A stretch of DNA of 41,680 nt from Ohtaekwangia sp. (lineage in GTDB: Bacteria; Bacteroidota; Bacteroidia; Cytophagales; Cyclobacteriaceae), in assembly GCA_021155195.1 (NCBI GenBank), contig JAJNPV010000020.1:1-41680 (forward strand). Reading direction: 5' to 3'. The first letter of the stretch is position 1. Each line of letters begins with the position of its first letter. The translations under genes were made by a program, and so were the position numbers. Shown here one piece after another: positions 35,672-41,680 of the stretch. Below the pieces are notes generated by a model that saw only the letters and a program-made list of their open reading frames with translations, ran no database searches and was not told the origin of the DNA.

Positions 35672-36790
35672 ATGAGAACCCTATTCTTCTTTGCCCTTAT
35701 TGCAATTTCCTTTGAAGCAGCCGCGCAAACTCCACACAGCCACAGTTTGGGTCGTGTAATTAAGTTTCCGGATATTCCGGGTTATAAAAGCGTAAAGTGT
35801 GATTTACACATGCACACGGTATTTTCAGATGGTGCCGTGTGGCCCGACATCCGGGTTCAGGAAGCTTTAATGGATGGACTTGATGCAATTTCATTAACGG
35901 AGCATCTGGAGTATCAACCGCATAAAGCAGATATTCCACATCCCGATCGTAACCGCTCCTATCAACTTGCGCTGGATGAGGCAAAGGATCACAACTTAAT
36001 TATTATTCGTGGCTCAGAGATTACGAGAAGTATGCCACCCGGTCATAACAATGCCATCTTTATTACTGATGCCAATAAAATGCTCGTCAACGATTCGATT
36101 GAAGTTTTTCGCGAAGCGAAACGACAAGGAGCCTTTACGTTCTGGAACCATCCAAACTGGACGGCCCAACGAACTGATGGCATGGCCACACTAACTCCTA
36201 TGCATAAACTTTTGATAAAAGAGAAATTGTTAGATGGTATTGAAGTTGTGAATGATCAGACCTATTCTGACGAAGCATTACAAATTGCCCTTGATAACAA
36301 TTTAACGATTATGGGAACCAGCGATATCCATGGTCTCATCGACTGGGATTTTGTAGGAGCAGAGGCGCAACACCGACCTATAACGCTCGTATTTGCGAAA
36401 GAAAAGACTGATGCTGGCATCAAGGAGGGTTTGATGAACAGGCGTACGGTGGCATTCTATAAAAACCTGCTGATTGGCTGCAATGAATTTGTGATTCCCT
36501 TGATTCAGGAATCATTGGTGATAAAAAGCGCCTCGTACATGGGCAAGTCGAATGTGTTGCAAGTTGTAATTGAAAACCAAAGTAGCGCAACATTTACACT
36601 CCGAAATAAATCGGGCTTTACAATGCATACCAGTCATGATATTATTACGATCAAACCAGGAAAGGATAATACCTTACAGGTAAAAACGAAGGAGAGGATC
36701 CAAACCGCTAAGCTTACATTTGAAATTCTGAATGCCGTAAATGCTCCTGCAAGCCATCCACAAGTCACCTGGCAAGCAGCGGTTCAATAG
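35672..36790 (+). CDS. Secreted PHP-domain phosphodiesterase (Sb-PDE type)
   Basis: About 372 residues from the ATG at 35672, which opens a signal peptide (MRTLFFFALIAISFEAAAQ); a TTG six codons upstream is also in frame. The PHP metal centre is visible: HMH (His46, His48), Asp53, TEH (Glu77, His78), GSE, FWNHP and GTSDIHG. The Sb-PDE group hydrolyses phosphodiesters, and one member acts on organophosphate degradation products; the natural substrate is unknown. The C-terminal 100 residues form a beta domain. The export signal places it in the periplasm. Confidence 0.87.
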   Translation: MRTLFFFALIAISFEAAAQTPHSHSLGRVIKFPDIPGYKSVKCDLHMHTVFSDGAVWPDIRVQEALMDGLDAISLTEHLEYQPHKADIPHPDRNRSYQLALDEAKDHNLIIIRGSEITRSMPPGHNNAIFITDANKMLVNDSIEVFREAKRQGAFTFWNHPNWTAQRTDGMATLTPMHKLLIKEKLLDGIEVVNDQTYSDEALQIALDNNLTIMGTSDIHGLIDWDFVGAEAQHRPITLVFAKEKTDAGIKEGLMNRRTVAFYKNLLIGCNEFVIPLIQESLVIKSASYMGKSNVLQVVIENQSSATFTLRNKSGFTMHTSHDIITIKPGKDNTLQVKTKERIQTAKLTFEILNAVNAPASHPQVTWQAAVQ

Positions 36791-37029
36791 TATTATATAA
36801 TAACAGGAAAGTCCTTACTTCTCAGAAGTGAAATTTATTACTTGTTACCCGGTCGCCTGATTAATTACAGCACCTCATTCATTTCGTCACACTGTGGTTC
36901 ATTCATAGAACTATTTTGCACTTCACCGTTTCTGTTGCCCAAAACCTTCCTGTCTATTACTACCTTAAATTCGAAACAAAAAAAGCCAGCCATTCCAAGT
37001 TTATACTAACAATTCCGCCAGCAACCACC

Positions 37030-37716
37030 ATGAACCTCACCTCAACCTTACGATTCGTTTCTTTTGCAGGAATACTGGTGGTTAGTGCGTGTTCCCCAAA
37101 AGTCAAGCCCTTTGCTCATGGTGCCACTATGAATCAAAAGGCTATTGAAAAAACCTTTTCACCCATTCTCACTTTTATGGAAATGAAACCCGGCTTTGCT
37201 TTTGCCGATGTTGGCGCTGCCTCGGGTGACTTTGCCGTGATGATGGCTACGTTGATTGACAGCACAACGGTTTACATTCAAGACATAGACACTACTGTAC
37301 TGAAGCAAGACAATCTCGATAAAATTATTGATTACTACTCCGCGCAATGTGGTCATGCTCTTCGTTTCAAGCATACATTTGTACTGGTGATTGGCGATAC
37401 GTTGCAAACTAACTTACCGGATGCAGCGCTTGACCGAATCTATACGAATGCCACCTTCCATGTGTTCGATGATCCTGAAGCCATTCTTGCCGACCTGCAC
37501 AAAAAGCTCAAGCCCACAGGCATGATCTTTATTCGCGATAGTTTTTCGGGCGACCATGAGGAAGGCGCTTTCTGTTCCGATGCATCTTGTGCAAAGCCGC
37601 TTTATACCATTCCACAATTTTTATCAGTCATGAAACGTAACGGCTTTATGTTGGTAAAAGAAAACCCCGACATGAGTGGATATCCTGTGTATGGCTTCGC
37701 GCGGGCTGTGGAATAG
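37030..37716 (+). CDS. Lipoprotein with class I methyltransferase fold
   Basis: About 228 residues from the ATG at 37030; the frame extends 38 codons upstream without an export signal. A lipobox (ILVVSAC, Cys21) predicts lipidation and export. The remainder has a Rossmann methyltransferase pattern: motif I FADVGAASGDF (about 58-68), YIQDID at the end of strand 2, DRIYTNATFHVFDD as motif IV, and KLKPTGMIFIRDSF. A methyltransferase outside the cytoplasm would lack S-adenosylmethionine, so the domain may bind another ligand. Two cysteines in FCSDASCAKPLY lie near residue 183. Confidence 0.82.
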   Translation: MNLTSTLRFVSFAGILVVSACSPKVKPFAHGATMNQKAIEKTFSPILTFMEMKPGFAFADVGAASGDFAVMMATLIDSTTVYIQDIDTTVLKQDNLDKIIDYYSAQCGHALRFKHTFVLVIGDTLQTNLPDAALDRIYTNATFHVFDDPEAILADLHKKLKPTGMIFIRDSFSGDHEEGAFCSDASCAKPLYTIPQFLSVMKRNGFMLVKENPDMSGYPVYGFARAVE

Positions 37717-37840
37717 TTAACCCACGATAAACTCCCAACTCTAAATTTTATCAACCTGATTTAAGTTCTACCGCATGCTGATGAATTGTAAGCTTATTGG
37801 TCAGGCGAGCAACAAGAACTGATGTGCCTTTGGGTATAGC

Positions 37841-37879
37841 AGTGACCAACGTAGCGAGATCTCGAAATTACGTTTCACT
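37841..37879 (+). ncRNA. Bulged stem-loop, possible small RNA element
   Basis: AGTGA-CC-AACGTA pairs with TACGTT-TCACT (11 bp with a 2-nt bulge); the loop contains the palindrome CGAGATCTCG. A terminator lies 35 bp downstream. Candidate only. Confidence 0.35.
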
Positions 37880-37913
37880 AAACCCACTGACTGATGCTAC
37901 GTGTTTTAAATTG

Positions 37914-37941
37914 AAAACCTCTGCGGTACTGGAGGTTTTTT
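37914..37941 (+). terminator. Rho-independent terminator-like hairpin
   Basis: Stem AAAACCTC (37914-37921) / GAGGTTTT (37932-37939), 10-nt loop, in a T6 run (37936-37941). It would end transcripts from the lipoprotein gene or from an RNA gene in this gap. Confidence 0.7.
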
Positions 37942-37977
37942 GTTTATAGAGTTCTCGATTACACTTTCAAACATTGT

Positions 37978-38062
37978 CTCTCGCAGTGGACGATGCGTTT
38001 GTGGGGTGAAATAAATTTTGTTGAGTTAAGAGCAGGCTAACGCATCGTCCCGGGGCGGAGAG
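37978..38062. repeat. Long inverted repeat, possible small mobile or palindromic element
   Basis: Perfect 12-bp arms GGACGATGCGTT (37988-37999) and AACGCATCGTCC (38039-38050) around 39 nt. An outer partly matched extension CTCTCGC (37978-37984) / GCGGAGAG (38055-38062) continues the stem. No target-site duplication was found. Confidence 0.55.
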
Positions 38063-38188
38063 GATGCTTGACATGAATTATGTTTACTGCGATAACTTCC
38101 ATGGCTCAAAAGCTAGAATACATGCCAAATTTTATACATTTAATGGCCAAAGTTTTGCTAGGTAACTAGTGAAGCAAACTCTAACCGT

Positions 38189-41100
38189 ATGAAAAAAGTC
38201 TACCGCGTTGCTCTATTCGTATATTTTATCTTTCAAACATCCATACTCTTTAGCCAAAGTGGAAGCGTGGCCATCGACAAAGATCGAAAAGCCTGGCTGG
38301 GTATAAATGTAGGCGGATTTTGGCAGGGGAGTGATATCCGATCGGGTGGTGGTGTAGGCTCGGGGTTTACTTTCGACTATCACTTTATAAGAAATACAAC
38401 CAGTGTATTCGGCATTGGTGCAAGGGTTCAATATTTAAAATCAACTTCATTCGGACTCGGAATCACGCGTGATTTCAATATTCAAAGCAATCCCTCATTA
38501 AATGGATCTTTAGGCAATCCAAACTACGCATCATTACCTAATGGAAAAAATTATGTGTATCAGAACTACTCAACGGATGTTACAGATCTTTCAGGAAATG
38601 TAATTATCTCACTTAATAGACTGCGTGCCATTTCCAGAATAAACTTATATGTGTTTGGTGGACTTGGTGGCACGGGGTACATCGCTAAGATGAATCAACG
38701 CGATGGTTCAGGTAATCTGTATGATTATGATCTGATTACCTCAAGTGGTCAAAAATCAATTGTTAAAAAAGATTTAAAAGAGTTACGGGATGATTCCTAC
38801 GAAACCTATGGCGAAGGTGGCAGCACACGATCGTGGGCACTAACGCCTACCGTAGGTGCCGGTTTCGGTATTCAATTAAGTAGCAGAGTGCAACTTGCTA
38901 TTGAGCATAAAGTAGGATTTACAGGTACTGATTTATTAGATGGCAATGGATTTGGTACAACAAATTCCAGAAATGATATTTATCATTACTCTTCGATGGG
39001 CGTTCATATAGGAGTAGGTAAATTATTAAATGGGGGACCCGTACGAACACGCAATCAATCAAATACCAGCACAACATTACCAATAACAGAAACAACCATC
39101 AATCCTCCGGTAGTACGAATCACATCGCCATCCTCACCAAGCGTAACATTGGAAGATTGCACAGCTTCAATTTCTGCCATTATTGATAATATTACTGACA
39201 AGGCAAGTATCAGAGTGACACAGAACGGTATACCAATTGACTTTGAATTACAGGGAAGATCGCTGACTGTTTCGAATGTCACCTTTACAGGCACAGCTCG
39301 CTTTGAGATCTCTGCTACCAATAGCGCGGGCAATGCAAGAAAAACTGTTTCCTTTGAGTGCCAACCACCTGTTGAGAAGATCACCGTTTGCCATCATGCA
39401 CCTAACATGAATCCGCAAACCATTAACATCCCATTATCTCAATGGTCCGTTCATCAGGCGCATGGCGATACAAAAGGTGAATGTCCTCAAATTCAGACTC
39501 CCATCGAAATGATCACCATCTGTCATCGCGCTCGTGGGGCTAGTCCGCAAACGCTGAACATTCAAGTTACTGATTGGCTAGTACATCAGGCTCATGGAGA
39601 TAGTCAAGGTGCATGCGCCACTATTCAACCACCAACGGTAACTATTACTTCACCATCGTCTTCAAGTGTTACGGTTGAAAATTGTACGGCTTCAGTAACT
39701 GCTACTGTTACAAACATTACCAGTCGACAAGATGTCTCGGTAACCCAGAACGGAACCTTCATAGGGTTTAATCTCTCAGGTAACACCGTTACTATTTCCG
39801 ATGTTGCCTTTACAGGGAGCGTAAACTTTATTATCACGGTTAAGAATTCTGCAGGCACTGCCACCCGCAACGTTACGTTTGTGTGTCAACCAAAAGAAAT
39901 TACGATTTGCCATTACCCTCCGGGCAACACAGGTATTCCGCAGACTATCTCTATTCTTGAGTCAGCATGGCCAGTGCATCAGGCGCATGGTGATACACAA
40001 GGTACTTGCCCTGTTATTCCACCACCAATCGTGAGCATTACTTCACCAGCGTCTTCGCGTGTTATTGTTGAAAATTGCATTGCTTCAGTATCGGCTGCAG
40101 TTACAAACATTACCAACAAGCGAGATATTACCGTCACACAAAATGGAAGTCCGGTTGCTTTTGATTTCTCAGGCAATACGGTTACGGTCTCGAATGTTGC
40201 TTTCACAGGCACTGCCAACTTTATTGTTACGGTTAAGAATACAGCGGGTACTGCTACGCGCAATGTTTCTTTCGTTTGTCAGCCAAAGGAAATTACAATT
40301 TGTCATTACCCTGCCGGCAACACCAGCAACCCACAGACGATTTCTATTCCAGAATCTGCATGGGCTGTTCATCAGGCGCATGGCGATACACAGGGTTCAT
40401 GTCCGGTTGTTCAACCACCAACAGTAAGTATAACATCGCCAACCGCCACATCGGTTACGGTTGAAGATTGTACTGCGTTTGTAACGGCCACGGTAACTAA
40501 CATTACGAACAAACAGGATATTACAGTAACGCAAAACGGAACTCCCGTGGCTTTTGATTTCTCAACAAGTATTGTAACCATCTCTAATATTGCCTTTACG
40601 GGAAATGCTAACTTTATTATTACTGTTAAGAATTCAACCGGAGTTGCTACACGATCTGTATCGTTTGTTTGCCAACCCAAACAAATTACGATTTGTCATT
40701 ACCCTGCAGGGAGCACCAGCAATCCACAAACGATTACCATTCCAGAATCTGCATGGCCTGCACATCAGGCGCATGGCGATAGTCAAGGTGCATGTCCTGT
40801 TGTTCAACCACCAGCAGTAAACATTACTTCACCAAGTGCTGCTTCGGTTACAGTAGAAAACTGTACAGCATCAGTAAGCGCAACGGTTACAAATATTACC
40901 GACAAACAAGAGATCACGGTAACACAAAATGGAAGTCCGGTAGCTTTTGATTTCTCTGCTAACACAGTTACAGTTTCCAATGTTGCTTTCACAGGCACCG
41001 CCAACTTTATTGTTACGGTTAAGAATACAGCGGGTACTGCAACGCGCAATGTTTCTTTCGTCTGTCAACCAAAAGAGATTACGATTTGTCATTATCCGCC

Positions 41101-41680
41101 CGGTAATAAAGACAATCCACAGACGATAACCATCGCAGAGTCCGCTTGGGCTGCACATCAGGCGCATGGCGATAGTCAAGGTGCGTGCCCTGTTATTCAA
41201 CCACCAACAGTAAGTATTACTTCACCAAGTGCTGCTTCGGTTACAGTAGAAAACTGTACAGCCTCGGTTGCTGCAACGGTGACTAACATTACCGACAAAC
41301 AAGAGATCACGGTAACACAAAATGGAAGTCCGGTAGCTTTTGATTTCTCAGGTAACACGGTTACAGTTTCGAATGTTGCTTTCACCGGCACCGCCAACTT
41401 TATTGTTACAGTTAAGAATACTGCCGGCACAGCAACGCGCAATGTTTCCTTTGTTTGTCAACCTAAAGAGATTACAATCTGTCATTATCCGCCAGGTAAT
41501 AAGGACAATCCACAAACGATTACCATTCCAGAATCTGCATGGGCTGCACATCAGGCGCATGGCGATACACAAGGAACATGTCCGGTGGTTCAACCACCTA
41601 CGGTAACGATCACTTTACCTGAAACAACAAGTGCTACTGTTCAAGATTGTAATGCTGCGCTGACCGCTACCGTTACAAAT
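38189..41680 (+). CDS. Outer-membrane barrel-like protein with tandem Ig-like/CH-HGD repeats (3' end missing)
   Basis: The frame from the ATG at 38189 is open for 1164 codons to the window edge. It starts with a signal peptide (MKKVYRVALFVYFIFQTSILFSQ). Residues 25-290 form alternating beta strands with Gly-rich turns (GIGARVQYLK, FGGLGGTGYI, TPTVGAGFGIQL, SMGVHIGVGKLL) like a small outer-membrane barrel. From codon 309 tandem modules follow, each an Ig-like half (ITSPSSSSVTVENCTASV ... VTQNG ... FTGTANF ... FVCQPKE) and a Cys/His half (ITICHYPPGN ... HQAHGDTQG-x-C). The first unit is 525 bp, the next five are exactly 393 bp, and a seventh begins at 41603. Likely a surface-anchored stalk or adhesin; the C-terminus is not visible. 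Confidence 0.87.
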   Translation, partial: MKKVYRVALFVYFIFQTSILFSQSGSVAIDKDRKAWLGINVGGFWQGSDIRSGGGVGSGFTFDYHFIRNTTSVFGIGARVQYLKSTSFGLGITRDFNIQSNPSLNGSLGNPNYASLPNGKNYVYQNYSTDVTDLSGNVIISLNRLRAISRINLYVFGGLGGTGYIAKMNQRDGSGNLYDYDLITSSGQKSIVKKDLKELRDDSYETYGEGGSTRSWALTPTVGAGFGIQLSSRVQLAIEHKVGFTGTDLLDGNGFGTTNSRNDIYHYSSMGVHIGVGKLLNGGPVRTRNQSNTSTTLPITETTINPPVVRITSPSSPSVTLEDCTASISAIIDNITDKASIRVTQNGIPIDFELQGRSLTVSNVTFTGTARFEISATNSAGNARKTVSFECQPPVEKITVCHHAPNMNPQTINIPLSQWSVHQAHGDTKGECPQIQTPIEMITICHRARGASPQTLNIQVTDWLVHQAHGDSQGACATIQPPTVTITSPSSSSVTVENCTASVTATVTNITSRQDVSVTQNGTFIGFNLSGNTVTISDVAFTGSVNFIITVKNSAGTATRNVTFVCQPKEITICHYPPGNTGIPQTISILESAWPVHQAHGDTQGTCPVIPPPIVSITSPASSRVIVENCIASVSAAVTNITNKRDITVTQNGSPVAFDFSGNTVTVSNVAFTGTANFIVTVKNTAGTATRNVSFVCQPKEITICHYPAGNTSNPQTISIPESAWAVHQAHGDTQGSCPVVQPPTVSITSPTATSVTVEDCTAFVTATVTNITNKQDITVTQNGTPVAFDFSTSIVTISNIAFTGNANFIITVKNSTGVATRSVSFVCQPKQITICHYPAGSTSNPQTITIPESAWPAHQAHGDSQGACPVVQPPAVNITSPSAASVTVENCTASVSATVTNITDKQEITVTQNGSPVAFDFSANTVTVSNVAFTGTANFIVTVKNTAGTATRNVSFVCQPKEITICHYPPGNKDNPQTITIAESAWAAHQAHGDSQGACPVIQPPTVSITSPSAASVTVENCTASVAATVTNITDKQEITVTQNGSPVAFDFSGNTVTVSNVAFTGTANFIVTVKNTAGTATRNVSFVCQPKEITICHYPPGNKDNPQTITIPESAWAAHQAHGDTQGTCPVVQPPTVTITLPETTSATVQDCNAALTATVTN
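39113..41680 (+). repeat. Tandem coding repeats, period 393 bp (131 codons)
   Basis: Unit starts at 39113 (525 bp, with a duplicated Cys/His module), 39638, 40031, 40424, 40817, 41210 and 41603 (cut by the window end). The spacing is exactly 393 bp from 39638 on. Units 5 and 6 share identical blocks, for example 40895-40956 and 41288-41349 (62 nt). Confidence 0.95.
39380..39628 (+). repeat. Internal 132-bp (44-codon) duplication of the Cys/His module
   Basis: Two successive modules start at 39380 (ITVCHHAPN) and 39512 (ITICHRARG), both ending in VHQAHGD. This accounts for the extra 132 bp of the first repeat unit. Confidence 0.85.

Larger units (their letters stand above)
37717..38188. other. 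Gene-free structured stretch (472 bp)
   Basis: No supported reading frame. It contains a bulged stem (37841-37879), a terminator-like hairpin (37914-37941) and a long imperfect palindrome (37978-38062), each listed separately. The last 125 bp before the gene at 38189 show nothing clear. Confidence 0.7.

Noticed and set aside
36916..37029. 38-codon N-terminal extension of the lipoprotein methyltransferase
   Set aside because: The lipobox requires a start at 37030; upstream codons look like non-coding DNA.
37978..38062. Integron attC site
   Set aside because: The arms lack the RYYYAAC / GTTRRRY core pair and no integrase or cassette genes are present.
39625..41593. Repeated reverse-strand reading frames of 80-95 codons beginning MRVAVPA
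   Set aside because: They recur every 393 bp and are antisense shadows of the tandem repeats of the plus-strand gene.
39113..41680. Regularly spaced repeats, CRISPR-like at first glance
   Set aside because: The period is 393 bp, the repeats fill the whole unit and stay in frame; there are no short repeats with unique spacers.

Overview
The window (41,680 bases) reads as chromosomal DNA of a Bacteroidota bacterium, most likely a Cytophagales relative. The grounds are a type IX secretion (T9SS) C-terminal sorting domain on a giant PKD-repeat protein, DUF4421 and TerB-like proteins, a Bacteroidota-type tail-specific protease, and -7 boxes of the form TAnnTTTG in front of several genes. Ribosome binding sites of the purine-rich kind are mostly absent. 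The genus cannot be fixed from the sequence alone. No rRNA, tRNA, CRISPR array or transposase gene was seen.

Layout: (1) 1-4188 is the 3' part of a giant secreted adhesin-like protein. (2) 4185-7471, minus strand, is a two-gene phosphorelay: a sigma-54-type response regulator followed by a hybrid histidine kinase. (3) 7586-9653 is a TerB-like protein, a rhomboid protease and DNA polymerase III delta. (4) 9860-17294 is a six-gene plus-strand run: a TPR protein, a plug-less TonB-receptor-like barrel, a SPOR protein, ExbB, ExbD and TonB. It looks like a self-contained envelope machine driven by the proton motive force. (5) 17296-25004 is mixed housekeeping: tyrS, a MazG-like NTP pyrophosphohydrolase, two unknown small genes behind twin palindromes, a zinc-ribbon membrane protein, the tail-specific protease, and a DUF4421 / TraB-GumN pair. 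(6) 25165-31277 holds a large ABCG-type transporter, a His-rich lipoprotein, a histone-deacetylase-family enzyme and an MHS-type transporter. (7) 31353-34391 is LigD followed directly by a higBA toxin-antitoxin pair whose promoter and operator overlap the ligD stop codon. (8) 34455-37716 is a Rieske oxygenase, a secreted PHP phosphodiesterase and a lipoprotein methyltransferase. (9) 37717-38188 is gene-free but structured. (10) 38189-end is an open reading frame running off the window: an outer-membrane-barrel-like N-terminus followed by near-identical 393-bp tandem repeats.

The strongest points for follow-up are the 393-bp (131-residue) repeats with a Cys/His 'CH...HQAHGD...C' module; the TPR/plug-less barrel/SPOR/ExbBD/TonB operon; the unknown small-gene pair with two operators centred 52 bp apart; the higBA control region inside the end of ligD; and the palindromic, possibly RNA-coding stretch at 37.8-38.06 kb. 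All functions come from reading motifs by eye; no database search was run.
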